In this document: one piece after another, positions 26,074-35,338 of the stretch
How positions within the stretch are numbered: the first letter of the stretch is position 1
Layout: each line of letters starts with the position of its first letter
NCBI RefSeq assembly: GCF_052119645.1
Contig: NZ_JBGQOM010000001.1
Location: 496,001 to 560,000 of the forward strand
From: Paraglaciecola sp030730205
GTDB taxonomy: Bacteria; Pseudomonadota; Gammaproteobacteria; Enterobacterales; Alteromonadaceae
Length of the DNA stretch: 64,000 bases
Direction: 5' to 3'
Program-made: the position numbers and the translations under genes
Notes under the pieces: model-generated
What the model was told of the DNA's origin: nothing
Database searches by the model: none
Seen by the model: the letters and a program-made list of their open reading frames with translations, nothing else

Positions 26074-27473
26074 ATTCTTACCACATTACGCCCATCGCGT
26101 TTTGCCGAGAAAAGCGCATCGTCAGCCGCGGAGACCACTTCTGACATCGTACGGGCAATCGCAGTAAACGAAATACCAAAGCTGCCAGTAATCTGGATTG
26201 ATGTGGTACCGGTAGTAATCGTCATTGCCGCTAGTTTATTACACAATTTTTGACATATTTCAGCGGCTTCATGAGGCCCTGTATCAGGCATCAAAATTAT
26301 AAATTCTCCGCCAGACCAGCGGCCCAACACGTCTTTATCGCGCACTTCAGACAGCAACATCTTAGTGACTTGGCGCAACACAATATCGCCGGCCTTGCGC
26401 CCATGGGTCTCATTGATCGGCGCAAAATTATCTAAATCAACCAACACCAAGCTGACCGATTGTTTTTGATACATAAACTCTTCGTATTTTAACGTTGTAT
26501 TACTGCGGTTGGGTAGCTCAGTTAAAATATCAATTTGCTTTATTTTCTGAATATCTTTTTTGAAGTAATACAACAGATTATAAATCAGTAAAAATAGACC
26601 GAAAATAAACGCCAACAAGGTCACAATGCTAATAATAAATCCGCGGCTTATGTCAATCTGACGAGATTCTAAGGGCGTTATCAAGTAGAGCGTCCAATCA
26701 AAGGCTTGTATCTTAATTTCTGCAATCAGTGACTCAACGCCATCAATGGGCAACAACTGATTATTTAGGGAAAGTTGTTTTTCTTCGGATAAATCAGCGT
26801 ACCAACTTAAGTCGTTTAGGCTTTTGAATGTTGCACCTTGAACAAGCAATTCTGGATTTGAAGTCAGTGTTATGTCTTTGTTTTGGTCGACAAAAATAAA
26901 ATCATAACCATAGGTTTTTTTATACTCGTTAAAGATTTCAGTGAATGCCTTTAAACTTTTACCCACACCAAATACGCCTAAAAATCGATGATTTTCGTCG
27001 TAAACCTTCAGGTCGATATAAAATTGCGGATTTTGCCATTGTCCAATATCAGCCATCGCGGTTGTTGGCTGCGCTTTATATCTGAAATACCAATCGACCT
27101 TTCCTTCAAGCAAATCAATTTTACTGCCATCAGAATTATACTGAACTCGGCTACTTTCACTGGCAATGAAAAAGTTAAGATCAAACTCTGTGTGCATACG
27201 CGCAAGCGTCGCATACACCTGAGCTTCATTAATATTTTCAGCCGACATTAAATCAAGTAATTCTCGGGCCTTGACCAACGTTTGTGAGATATGTAGCGGC
27301 TTCATCAGCTCTTCTACGATCAATTGAACTGCGGGAGAATGCGACTGTTGTTGAGCTCTGCTTTGCTCAGCAACAATTTTAGAAATACTAAAATGGACTA
27401 ACGTCACAATGGAGATAACTACGATGACAAATAACATCAAAATACTACGGTGTAACGTTCTAAAAATATTCAC
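26055..27473 (-). CDS. membrane sensor diguanylate cyclase with SGGEF site
   Basis: 472 residues from a GTG start. A membrane segment lies at about 10-30, a periplasmic Cache-like sensor at about 35-275 (including VDWYFRYK, IDLKVYDENHRFLGVFGVGKSL), and a second membrane segment at about 280-308. A C-terminal GGDEF domain follows. The active-site loop reads SGGEF (387-391) instead of GGDEF. The RxxD inhibitory site (RDKD) is intact six residues before it, and the substrate-handling helices (ELPNRSNT, LVDLDNFAPINETHGRKAGD) look normal. It could be an active cyclase with a variant loop or a c-di-GMP effector. Confidence 0.88.
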   Translation of the reverse strand: MNIFRTLHRSILMLFVIVVISIVTLVHFSISKIVAEQSRAQQQSHSPAVQLIVEELMKPLHISQTLVKARELLDLMSAENINEAQVYATLARMHTEFDLNFFIASESSRVQYNSDGSKIDLLEGKVDWYFRYKAQPTTAMADIGQWQNPQFYIDLKVYDENHRFLGVFGVGKSLKAFTEIFNEYKKTYGYDFIFVDQNKDITLTSNPELLVQGATFKSLNDLSWYADLSEEKQLSLNNQLLPIDGVESLIAEIKIQAFDWTLYLITPLESRQIDISRGFIISIVTLLAFIFGLFLLIYNLLYYFKKDIQKIKQIDILTELPNRSNTTLKYEEFMYQKQSVSLVLVDLDNFAPINETHGRKAGDIVLRQVTKMLLSEVRDKDVLGRWSGGEFIILMPDTGPHEAAEICQKLCNKLAAMTITTGTTSIQITGSFGISFTAIARTMSEVVSAADDALFSAKRDGRNVVRMQLIES

Positions 27474-27862
27474 AGGCTGCCTTGCTTATGTAAAGTTATT
27501 TTTTATCGCCAGTGGTCTCGTTGGCTAGGCGGTATTCCACAGTAGCTCAGTGTTAAAATCAAGTTCTGCACACTGTTTATACAAAATTAATCGCGCTTTA
27601 GTTCAAACATAAGCGCGATTGAACAAAAATCAGCCACACTGTATTTTATCTCAGACACCTTAATTAGAATTTACAAAATATTCGTGACCTGCTTACCTCA
27701 ATTATCATAGCATGATCGCTCACCTAACAGACGAACTAGAATTCTGGCCGCTCTCCATGGCCTGAGAACGGAGATAGACAGCATCCTACAATCTTAATAA
27801 ACATATAATCTAAATTTGGTATAGTCACCTGAGTTTTAAATAAGCATTAATAAGGAAAATAT
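27474..27862. other. 389-base gap upstream of glmU
   Basis: No gene is seen. It holds an inverted repeat AATCGCGCTT (27589-27598) / AAGCGCGATT (27611-27620) without a T tract on the plus strand; on the minus strand TTAATTTTG follows, where no upstream gene exists. Near 27818-27826 a TATAGT-like -10 precedes the glmU ribosome site (AAGGA). The atpC gene that often precedes glmU is absent. Confidence 0.45.
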
Positions 27863-29221
27863 ATGACATGTTCTGTGGTCATTCTGGCTGCTGGAAAAGG
27901 GACCAGAATGAAATCTACCTTACCCAAGGTGTTGCATCCCATTGGCGGCAAGCCTATGGTCCAACACATTATCGATACTGTTAAACAGGTTGGTGCCACG
28001 AATATTAATTTAGTCTACGGGCACGGAGCAGATCAACTGCAACAAGCCTTAGCGCACAACGAATTGAATTGGTGTTTGCAGGCAGAGCAATTGGGCACTG
28101 GGCATGCCGTCCAACAAGCCGCTCCTTTTTTATCAGACGAAGAAGATGTGCTGATCTTAGTGGGTGATGCGCCATTGATAAAAGCCTCAACCTTGAGTGA
28201 ATTATTCAGTACCAAGCAGCAGGCAGATCTAGCCTTACTCACTGTGCATTTAGATGACCCTAGCGGAATGGGCCGGATTATTCGCCAAGGCGACAACGTC
28301 AGCGCGATTGTTGAACACAAAGATGCGACACCAGCTCAACGCAAAATCACTGAAATTAATACCGGCATGATGATCATGAACGGCAAAGATTTGAAGCGTT
28401 GGTTAAGCCAGTTGAATAACCAGAACGCTCAGGGTGAATTTTACCTGACCGATGTGATTGAAATGGCGGCCAACGAAGGCAAGATCATTAGAGCGTCGCA
28501 CCCTACTTCAGCCACAGAAGTAGAAGGCATCAATAACCGCATGCAGTTAGCTAAAATTGAGCGAGCCTTTCAAACTGAGCAAGCAAACGACTTAATGAGC
28601 AAAGGCGTGACTTTATTGGATCCGCAGCGCTTTGACTTGCGTGGTGACTTAGTTGTTGGTCAAGACATTGTCATAGACGTTAATGTGGTCATCGAAGGAA
28701 CCGTCAGCATTGGCTCAAATGTCAAAATTGGTCCCAATTGCCTTTTAATTGATTGCTCCATAGCCGATGGCTGTGTGATCGAAGCCAATTCGATTATTGA
28801 ACAGGCACAAGTGGCAGAAAACTGCCAAGTGGGTCCCTTTGCTCGCTTACGCCCTGGCACTGAAATGCGTGAAAACGCCAAAGTAGGCAACTTTGTCGAG
28901 TTGAAAAAAACAGTTTTGGGGGTAGGTTCAAAGGCCAATCACTTCACTTATCTTGGTGATACTACTGTTGGTGATAAAGTAAATATTGGTGCAGGTACCA
29001 TCACTTGCAATTATGACGGCGTAAATAAGTTTCGAACCGAAATTGGCGATGGCGCCTTTATTGGCTCAAACAGTTCAATCGTGGCACCTATATCAATTGG
29101 TAAAAATGCCACAGTGGGTGCGGGTTCAGTTATTACTAAGTCAGTCGACGATGCCGAACTGGCCATAGCACGAGCGAAGCAGCGCAATATCGAAGGTTGG
29201 CAACGGCCGGTAAAAAAGTAA
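27863..29221 (+). CDS. glmU: bifunctional UDP-GlcNAc pyrophosphorylase / glucosamine-1-P acetyltransferase
   Basis: 452 residues. The N-terminal pyrophosphorylase domain has the nucleotide signature LAAGKGTRMKSTLPKVLHP, with GTGHAVQQA and TEINTGMM following. The C-terminal left-handed beta-helix acetyltransferase starts near residue 250 (hexapeptide repeats; GNFVELKKTVLG and GAGTITCNYDG present). It makes UDP-GlcNAc in two steps for peptidoglycan and LPS. glmS lies two genes downstream, with a DeoR regulator between. Confidence 0.98.
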   Translation: MTCSVVILAAGKGTRMKSTLPKVLHPIGGKPMVQHIIDTVKQVGATNINLVYGHGADQLQQALAHNELNWCLQAEQLGTGHAVQQAAPFLSDEEDVLILVGDAPLIKASTLSELFSTKQQADLALLTVHLDDPSGMGRIIRQGDNVSAIVEHKDATPAQRKITEINTGMMIMNGKDLKRWLSQLNNQNAQGEFYLTDVIEMAANEGKIIRASHPTSATEVEGINNRMQLAKIERAFQTEQANDLMSKGVTLLDPQRFDLRGDLVVGQDIVIDVNVVIEGTVSIGSNVKIGPNCLLIDCSIADGCVIEANSIIEQAQVAENCQVGPFARLRPGTEMRENAKVGNFVELKKTVLGVGSKANHFTYLGDTTVGDKVNIGAGTITCNYDGVNKFRTEIGDGAFIGSNSSIVAPISIGKNATVGAGSVITKSVDDAELAIARAKQRNIEGWQRPVKK

Positions 29222-29244
29222 GCTTTTAAAATATTATACTTACG

Positions 29245-29290
29245 AATGCAATATTATAACTTTCAATTCGAAAGTTAATATTGCATTTTG
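29245..29290 (+). terminator. long hairpin between glmU and the DeoR gene
   Basis: AATGCAATATTATAACTTTC (29245-29264) pairs with GAAAGTTAATATTGCATT (29270-29287) around a 5-base loop, with one 2-base bulge, then TTTT. It could terminate glmU, act as an attenuator, or be an RNA processing site. Confidence 0.6.
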
Positions 29291-29339
29291 TAACTTAGCT
29301 ATTACACTACAGGCTAATCTCAGTACAGAGTCTACTCTC

Positions 29340-30119
29340 TTGCAAAAACGCAACACTCAACAACGTCGTCGCGCCATCATAGAATGCTTAAATGCCAAGG
29401 GGGAAGTGCTCGTTGATGAACTGTCTCGTCAATTTTCAACCTCAGAAGTCACGATTCGCAAAGATCTAGCCGAATTGGAAAACAACGGCTTACTGTTACG
29501 CAAGTTTGGTGGTGCCGTATTATTGCCAAAAGACGCCTCTGAATTATCGAGTGAAAAGTTATCGAGCCGTAAGATGGCAATAGCTTACGCCGCTGCAGAA
29601 CTGATCAACGATCACAATCGCATAATTATTGATAGTGGCAGCACAACCTCAGCCCTCCTCCCCTTATTAAGGGGTAAACTTGGCCTTGTTGTAATGACTA
29701 ATTCATTACAAGTAAGTAATTACTTACTTGAACAAGAAAACGAACCTAAGATTTTGATGACTGGCGGTAGTTGGGATACGCAGTCCCATTCTTTTCAAGG
29801 CAAAATGGCCGAGTTAGTACTACGCTCTTACAATTTTGACCAAGCTTTTTTGGGAGCAGCGGGCTTAGATTTGGAACATGGCACAACAACCTTCAACGAA
29901 TTAACGCAGCTTAGTAAGGTCATGGCAGAAGTGTCAGGTCAAGTGATTGTCATGGCAGAGTCAGAAAAATTACAACGAAAAATACCGAATGTGGAATTGC
30001 CTTGGCAATCCATCTCGATCCTGGTTACCGATGATTTAATCAGTTCCGGGGCCAAACAGCGTATTGAACAACATGGTGTAAAGGTGATTTGCGCCAAACC
30101 TCTTAAAACGGAGTCATAG
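29340..30119 (+). CDS. DeoR family regulator in the glm operon
   Basis: 259 residues from TTG 29340. The DeoR N-terminal helix-turn-helix is clear: NTQQRRRAIIECLNAKGEVL, FSTSEVTIRKDLAELENNGL and LLRKFGGAVL. The C-terminal sugar-phosphate-sensing domain covers about 75-250, with DSGSTTSALL, VVMTNSLQV and TGGSW. Such regulators bind phosphosugars. One between glmU and glmS probably senses an amino-sugar phosphate and controls glmS. It ends one base before glmS, so the two are co-translated. Confidence 0.9.
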   Translation: MQKRNTQQRRRAIIECLNAKGEVLVDELSRQFSTSEVTIRKDLAELENNGLLLRKFGGAVLLPKDASELSSEKLSSRKMAIAYAAAELINDHNRIIIDSGSTTSALLPLLRGKLGLVVMTNSLQVSNYLLEQENEPKILMTGGSWDTQSHSFQGKMAELVLRSYNFDQAFLGAAGLDLEHGTTTFNELTQLSKVMAEVSGQVIVMAESEKLQRKIPNVELPWQSISILVTDDLISSGAKQRIEQHGVKVICAKPLKTES

Positions 30120-30120
30120 A

Positions 30121-31953
30121 ATGTGTGGAATTGTTGGAGCTATAGCAGAAAGAAATGTCGTTGAAATCCTCATAGAAGGCCTCAAGCGCTTAGAATATCG
30201 CGGATATGACTCAGCAGGCGTTGCGTTGTTAGATGCCGATGGCCAATTAACTCGTACGCGACGTATCGGAAAAGTAAAAGAATTGGCAGATGCCCTTCAT
30301 CAACATCCTGTCAAAGGCTCGACAGGTATTGCGCATACCCGCTGGGCCACCCATGGTGGCGTAACTGAGGCCAATGCCCACCCTCATTTTTCAAGCGAAC
30401 GTATTGCAGTCGTACATAATGGTATTATCGAAAACTACCAACAATTGCGTCAAGAATTGACAGCCAAGGGTTACGGCTTTACCTCTGACACTGATACCGA
30501 AACAATTGCTCACCAAGTCCATTGGGAAATAGACCAGTGTAAAGACTTACTAACTGCTGTTCAAAGAGCTGTCGCTAAGTTTCATGGGGCCTACGGCACT
30601 GTCATCATCGATAAAAATGATCCACAGCGCATGATTGTGGCCCGTTCTGGCAGTCCATTAGTGATCGGCTTGGGCATCGGAGAAAACTTTATTGCGTCTG
30701 ACCAAATGGCACTCCTTCCAGTTACGCGTCGCTTTATGTATTTGGAAGAGGGGGATGTGGCCGAAATCACTCGTACCTCGATCACGGTATACAACGACCA
30801 AGGCGAGCAGGTAGAAAGAGCGGTTAACGAATCTGATATTGAGCATGATGCGGGCGACAAAGCCGGATATCGCCATTACATGTTAAAAGAAATCCATGAA
30901 CAACCTAATGTCGTTCGTAACACCTTACTGGGTCGTTTAAACGAAACGGGCATTAGCCCTAATATTTTTGGCCAAGATGCAGATGCTCTGTTAGCGACCA
31001 TAAAACACGTACAAATCATCGCTTGTGGTACCAGCTATCATTCTGGCATGACCGCTCGTTATTGGTTAGAGCAGTACGCTAATGTGTCATGTAATGTTGA
31101 AATAGCCTCAGAATTTCGCTACCGAAAATCCTTTGTTCACCCTAACAGTCTGATTGTAACTATCTCTCAATCAGGTGAAACTGCTGATACCTTAGCCGCA
31201 CTTCGCTTAGCCAAAGAGCAAGGTTATGCCGCAAGCTTAACCATATGCAACGTGCCCGGCTCTTCATTAGTACGTGAATCTGATTTAGCCTTTATGACCC
31301 TTGCAGGTGCTGAAATCGGCGTTGCGTCGACTAAAGCGTTTACTACGCAATTAACGGGTTTATTAATGTTAACCCTCGCGCTAGGGCAACATAACGGAAT
31401 GAGTCAGGCAGATCACCAACACATTGTTAAAGCCTTACACAGTCTGCCTGCTAAATTAGAAGAAACCCTCGAACTGACTAAGGGCATTAAAGAGTTAGCC
31501 GAAGAATTTGCCGATAAACAGCATAGTTTATTTTTAGGCCGTGGCGATCAGTACCCCATTGCGATGGAAGGTGCGTTAAAGCTTAAAGAGATTTCTTATA
31601 TTCATGCAGAAGCCTACGCGTCCGGTGAATTAAAACATGGCCCCTTGGCTTTAATCGATGAAGAAATGCCCGTTATTGTAGTGGCACCTAATAACGAACT
31701 ACTTGAAAAGCTCAAATCAAACGTAGAAGAAGTCCGCGCTCGTGGTGGCATTATGTATGTTTTTGCTGATAAGCAGGCCAATTTTAAAAGCGATAAGACC
31801 ATGCGTGTTATTAATGTTCCTCATTGTGATGCTGCTATTGCCCCAATTATCTACACCATACCACTGCAGTTACTGTCTTATTACGTGGCCATAATTAAGG
31901 GTACCGACGTCGACCAACCCAGAAATTTAGCCAAATCCGTCACGGTTGAATAG
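30121..31953 (+). CDS. glmS: glutamine--fructose-6-phosphate aminotransferase
   Basis: 610 residues, the E. coli length. The N-terminal glutaminase domain has the nucleophile Cys directly after Met (MCGIVGAIAERN) and HTRWATHG. Two SIS domains form the isomerase part (CGTSYHSGMTARYW and SQSGETADTLAAL). The C-terminus PRNLAKSVTVE is the conserved tail. It makes glucosamine-6-phosphate, the first step to UDP-GlcNAc. No glmS ribozyme is expected or seen. Two terminators follow. Confidence 0.98.
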   Translation: MCGIVGAIAERNVVEILIEGLKRLEYRGYDSAGVALLDADGQLTRTRRIGKVKELADALHQHPVKGSTGIAHTRWATHGGVTEANAHPHFSSERIAVVHNGIIENYQQLRQELTAKGYGFTSDTDTETIAHQVHWEIDQCKDLLTAVQRAVAKFHGAYGTVIIDKNDPQRMIVARSGSPLVIGLGIGENFIASDQMALLPVTRRFMYLEEGDVAEITRTSITVYNDQGEQVERAVNESDIEHDAGDKAGYRHYMLKEIHEQPNVVRNTLLGRLNETGISPNIFGQDADALLATIKHVQIIACGTSYHSGMTARYWLEQYANVSCNVEIASEFRYRKSFVHPNSLIVTISQSGETADTLAALRLAKEQGYAASLTICNVPGSSLVRESDLAFMTLAGAEIGVASTKAFTTQLTGLLMLTLALGQHNGMSQADHQHIVKALHSLPAKLEETLELTKGIKELAEEFADKQHSLFLGRGDQYPIAMEGALKLKEISYIHAEAYASGELKHGPLALIDEEMPVIVVAPNNELLEKLKSNVEEVRARGGIMYVFADKQANFKSDKTMRVINVPHCDAAIAPIIYTIPLQLLSYYVAIIKGTDVDQPRNLAKSVTVE

Positions 31954-31954
31954 T

Positions 31955-31976
31955 AAAGGGCTTCGGCCCCTTTTTT
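31955..31976 (+). terminator. glmS terminator 1
   Basis: GGGC (31958-31961), loop TTCG, GCCC (31966-31969), then C and six T, with flanking A/T pairing. It starts right after the glmS stop. Confidence 0.85.
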
Positions 31977-32016
31977 GTGCGCGTATTTTAAAGTTTGAAA
32001 CTGGCTTAGGATATTG

Positions 32017-32047
32017 AAACCCGCTATCAAAGCGGGTTTTGTTTTTT
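32017..32047 (+). terminator. glmS terminator 2 (tandem)
   Basis: AAACCCGCT (32017-32025) and AGCGGGTTT (32031-32039) around a 5-base loop, followed by a T-rich run. It is a second intrinsic terminator 40 bases after the first. Confidence 0.88.
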
Positions 32048-32104
32048 AAACAGCATCAATAATCACTCACACTTTCGCGCTACAAAACTCCTTTTTGGCG
32101 TTAA

Positions 32105-32257
32105 CATGTCGCGAGCAACCAGAGAGTTGAGAATACATTTTCTACTTTGAGTGAACTGTCACAAAGCGCGAAACAAAAACCAATCAACGCGGAAATGATT
32201 AAAGCACTCGAGGGCAAAGCACCAGTGCAAGCTGTGTCTATGTTAGTGAATTCATAA
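32105..32257 (+). other. possible coding remnant after glmS
   Basis: A 50-codon open stretch without a usable start runs from just after a TAA (32102-32104) to TAA 32257. It reads like real protein: ASNQRVENTFSTLSELSQ, then KQKPINAEMIKALEGKAP and SMLVNS. It lies directly after two terminators, with no promoter or ribosome site visible. It may be the tail of a lost gene. The rest of the 31954-32513 gap shows nothing more than the terminators and the start region of the lipoprotein gene. Confidence 0.25.
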
Positions 32258-32513
32258 ATGTCTAGTTGAAAGGATTGAACTCATCGGTTCATGGCAGTAT
32301 TCAAGCTCTCAATGGCTCCGTCATCTATAGCTCAAAATTTCACCAAACGATAAGAAAAGTAAAATAAAATAAGGGATAGGTTGATTTGTTTGATTAGCTT
32401 GAAATGTTTACACTTCGCCACGCGCTCATAAAGCTGCAACGACCGATGGAAGGCGTGCAATTTTGAAAGAATTTACCACACTAAGACAATTATCTAATCT
32501 ACATGGAATCACT

Positions 32514-33347
32514 ATGCCAAGAGCTCTACTCTTATTTTTTGTTTTATTTTTACTATCTTGCTCTGACAACGCTGTTAATCCTGTTACGGGCTCTTTGGTG
32601 ATGTTATGCAGTGACAAGAAAAATGAAGAGATATGTGACCTTACCCATGATGGTGCTATGTGTAGCATTCAAAGAGCCAACGCAACCCGTGCGCTCATTA
32701 TTCAAAAAAATGAACAAGACGTAGGCAGTGCCTATCTTGCACTGAAAGAACTGGATAAATATAAGGGGTGTTTAGAAAACTCGGTTATTGCGCAAAATGT
32801 AAAACGAAAAGACGATGAAATTTCTCGGTTTACCACCTTGGCCAATATATCTTCATATCAAGATAAAATCGTCAGAGACACAAAAGGTGTGAGGCCTGAA
32901 ATCAATTTGTGGCTTTATCAAAAAACTGGTAATCCGGATTATTGGGAATCAATGGTAAACGGCGTTGACATGGCTGACAAAGTACATCCAGACGTTTACA
33001 CCGTGATGATGGCTGATGTGGCGCCACGCAGTATGGACAAAGCCAAAGAAATAGCTGATTTAATGTTGAGCCGAACCGATTTTTTGAACGACCTCAGTCC
33101 TGAAGTGTATGAATTTTATGTTTACTATTACCTCGATAGCGGTGACAACTTTAAATCGGCTATTTGGTACGGCTTGTTTGCTGAATATATTAAACAAAAT
33201 CCGGGGATCAATAGTGAATACTATGGCCGTCATTTAAAAATGAAGGTAAACAGAATAAAGAAGGCACAAGATATTGTTGATGCTCTGGTGCTGAAGACCA
33301 ACTGGACAGGCTTAAAAATAAAAGATATCCCCAACGGTCTTCTTTGA
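32514..33347 (+). CDS. DUF2989 family lipoprotein
   Basis: 277 residues from ATG 32514 (MPRALLLFFVLFLLSCSDN), which gives a proper lipoprotein signal with lipobox LLSC. An upstream in-frame ATT/TTG region would add 17 polar residues ahead of the signal and is rejected. The mature protein has the DUF2989 pattern: a paired-Cys N-terminal region (LCSDKKNEEICDLTHDGAMCS), then a helical repeat-like body (TGNPDYWESMVN, AIWYGLFAEYI). The family is found in Shewanella, Vibrio and relatives, and its function is unknown. Confidence 0.75.
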   Translation: MPRALLLFFVLFLLSCSDNAVNPVTGSLVMLCSDKKNEEICDLTHDGAMCSIQRANATRALIIQKNEQDVGSAYLALKELDKYKGCLENSVIAQNVKRKDDEISRFTTLANISSYQDKIVRDTKGVRPEINLWLYQKTGNPDYWESMVNGVDMADKVHPDVYTVMMADVAPRSMDKAKEIADLMLSRTDFLNDLSPEVYEFYVYYYLDSGDNFKSAIWYGLFAEYIKQNPGINSEYYGRHLKMKVNRIKKAQDIVDALVLKTNWTGLKIKDIPNGLL

Positions 33348-33644
33348 GGTCCCCTTAAGTGACTCTGTTAAATGCATGAAAAATATAATTTTTAATCCCT
33401 TTATTTGCGTTTTTTTGAATTAACTGTGCTCACACAAAGAGAGTTTATAGTATGATTCGAACTAACAAGATGTAACATAGTGTGTATCACAGCGATGTCA
33501 CAGTTGCAGGTTATAAACACATTAGAAATATCAAATTCTCTCATGTTGAAAATTGTAAGGTTTGCAATGTGGGCATACGCTGTCATAACGTGATTTATGT
33601 GCCATTCTTATTTTATCAACTGACAAAAAGCTTTGAGGTACGAC
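33348..33644. other. 297-base gap before the porin cassette
   Basis: No gene or terminator is convincing. The short open frames on both strands in 33401-33715 lack ribosome sites. The end of the gap carries the GAGGT ribosome site of the porin gene. Confidence 0.4.
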
Positions 33645-34907
33645 ATGCTTTTGCGTTTATTTTATGCATTTATCTTGCTGGCAAATTGTGTGGTAAACCA
33701 CGTAGCTGCAGATGAAATTAAAGCTGACTTCAGTGGATTCGCAACACTCGCAGCAAGCTACAGTGACGATCCTGATATGGGATTTGGCTCAAATTATATA
33801 AATAAAAATCGTGCTGGTTTCTCTTTAAGTCGTGAATCTATTTTAGGCGGCCAAGTTAATTTGTCACTAAATAGAAACTGGGATGCTGTGGCACAAGTGG
33901 TACTGCAAGACCACGCTAATGAAGAATTCGATGGTTTTCTAGAGTTAGCCTTCTTGCGTTATCGCCCCAGTAGAGATTGGGCAATACGCGCAGGTCGATT
34001 AAACAGTGACCTGTACTTATTATCCGAATATCCCTATGTCGGTTACGCGTATTTATGGGCGCGTCCACCTCATGAGTTTTATTCTTTTGCTAGCGCCGGC
34101 GGTCATTTTGATGGACTAGATGTTGAATACACCCAAAGCGTTTTCGACGGTTTTTTGCGCTTAAAACTGGCAGCGGGGCAAACAACAACCAAACTCACCT
34201 CAGCAGGTGATAAATTTTATATTGATTTTGATAACCTGATTACCTTTAGTGCAACCTATTCTTTAGAAGCTTGGACCTTAAGGTTTTCAGCATCCAGAAC
34301 CGACATTGGCGGCTATAAATTAGATTCAATGGCTCAGCTTATCGCTGCTTTCAGGGCGGTTCCCACAAGCTTGTGGCCACAAGCACAAAGTTTGGCTCAG
34401 TCTTATGACACCGAAGGAAAGACAGTGTCATACGCGGCTTTTGGTGTTACCTACGACTACGACAATTGGTTAATTCAATCAGAAGTGGGGATTTCTGAAT
34501 CACAGTGGTTGGTTTCTCCCTCTAATCTCAATGCCTATGTAAGCGTGGGTTATCGGTTTGGCGACGTCACTGTATATTCTGGTGTATCGATATCAGAAAA
34601 CCGTAATGATGTGACCAATATTCCAGTGCCACAATTTCCGCCTGGTATACCTGAGCAAATTACCCTCCCTATTCAACAATTAGCTGTCATTGCGCAAGAT
34701 GCCGTTGAACTACCTGTTGTACATCAGCATTCAATTAATATTGGGGCGAAATGGCACTTTTCAGATACTGTTGTGATAAAGGCACAAATAGACCATTTTA
34801 ATATTCAGCCCTATGGTGGCGGCCTTTGGAGTAGAAGCAAACCAGAAGATGTAAAAATAGGGCATCGGGTTAATGTATTTAGCCTCAGCACGAGTTTGGT
34901 ATTTTAA
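33645..34907 (+). CDS. porin-like outer-membrane beta-barrel protein
   Basis: 420 residues from ATG 33645 (GAGGT 6 bases upstream); an in-frame TTG at 33633 is not needed. The signal peptide is residues 1-22 (cleavage near HVAA). The mature chain alternates polar and hydrophobic residues in short strands typical of a barrel, for example ATLAASYSDDPDMGFG, WAIRAGRLNSDLYLLSEYP and SVGYRFGDVTVYSG. It ends with Phe (STSLVF), the usual barrel-assembly signal. It is the first gene of a tight three-gene cassette with a phosphate-binding-like protein and a diguanylate cyclase. The substrate is unknown. Confidence 0.8.
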   Translation: MLLRLFYAFILLANCVVNHVAADEIKADFSGFATLAASYSDDPDMGFGSNYINKNRAGFSLSRESILGGQVNLSLNRNWDAVAQVVLQDHANEEFDGFLELAFLRYRPSRDWAIRAGRLNSDLYLLSEYPYVGYAYLWARPPHEFYSFASAGGHFDGLDVEYTQSVFDGFLRLKLAAGQTTTKLTSAGDKFYIDFDNLITFSATYSLEAWTLRFSASRTDIGGYKLDSMAQLIAAFRAVPTSLWPQAQSLAQSYDTEGKTVSYAAFGVTYDYDNWLIQSEVGISESQWLVSPSNLNAYVSVGYRFGDVTVYSGVSISENRNDVTNIPVPQFPPGIPEQITLPIQQLAVIAQDAVELPVVHQHSINIGAKWHFSDTVVIKAQIDHFNIQPYGGGLWSRSKPEDVKIGHRVNVFSLSTSLVF

Positions 34908-34909
34908 TT

Positions 34910-35338
34910 ATGAAAATACTCATCTTACTATTCAGTTTATTGTTTATCAGCTTTAGTGAAGCCAGAAGCCCGCAATTAGTTGTTGTGGTTAATAAAAATA
35001 ATGCCATTGAAGCCTTGTCTAAACGAGAAGTCATCGATATTTTTATGGGCCGTTATTTAACCTTTCCTGATGGAGAAACAGCGCAACCTGTTGATTTGCC
35101 TGCCGCGACTGCACTCAAGAGTGATTTTTATCTGCAATTGGTTAACCGCGATGAGCAAAAAATTAATGCTTATTGGGCCAGACTCCTCTTTTCAGGTAGA
35201 GCCAAACCGCCGGAAGCGGCTACATCAATTGAAGATGCCTTAAATAAAATCCAAAATTCGCAGTATTCAATTGCTTACTTACCCGAAGATCAGCTGACTG
35301 ATGATGTAAAAGTGGTTTACCGGCTCAATGAAAATTAG
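34910..35338 (+). CDS. phosphate-binding-protein-like periplasmic protein
   Basis: 142 residues with a signal peptide at 1-18 (cleavage near SEA). The remainder resembles one lobe of PstS-type proteins (ALSKREVIDIFMGRYLTFPDG, then SDFYLQLVNRDEQKINAYWA and a conserved GYL-like end, SIAYLPEDQL). At about 125 mature residues it is too short for a complete two-lobe binding protein. It starts two bases after the porin and overlaps the cyclase gene by 11 bases. A sensory role for the cyclase partner is likely. Confidence 0.75.
   Translation: MKILILLFSLLFISFSEARSPQLVVVVNKNNAIEALSKREVIDIFMGRYLTFPDGETAQPVDLPAATALKSDFYLQLVNRDEQKINAYWARLLFSGRAKPPEAATSIEDALNKIQNSQYSIAYLPEDQLTDDVKVVYRLNEN

Noticed and set aside
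27589..27620. Inverted repeat before glmU as a terminator
   Set aside because: It has no T tract on the plus strand, and on the minus strand no gene lies upstream to be terminated.
32258..32360. Minus-strand phrase AIESLNTAMNR resembling IS256-type transposase (AIESLNS)
   Set aside because: The open stretch is only 16 codons between stops, with no other transposase blocks or terminal repeats.
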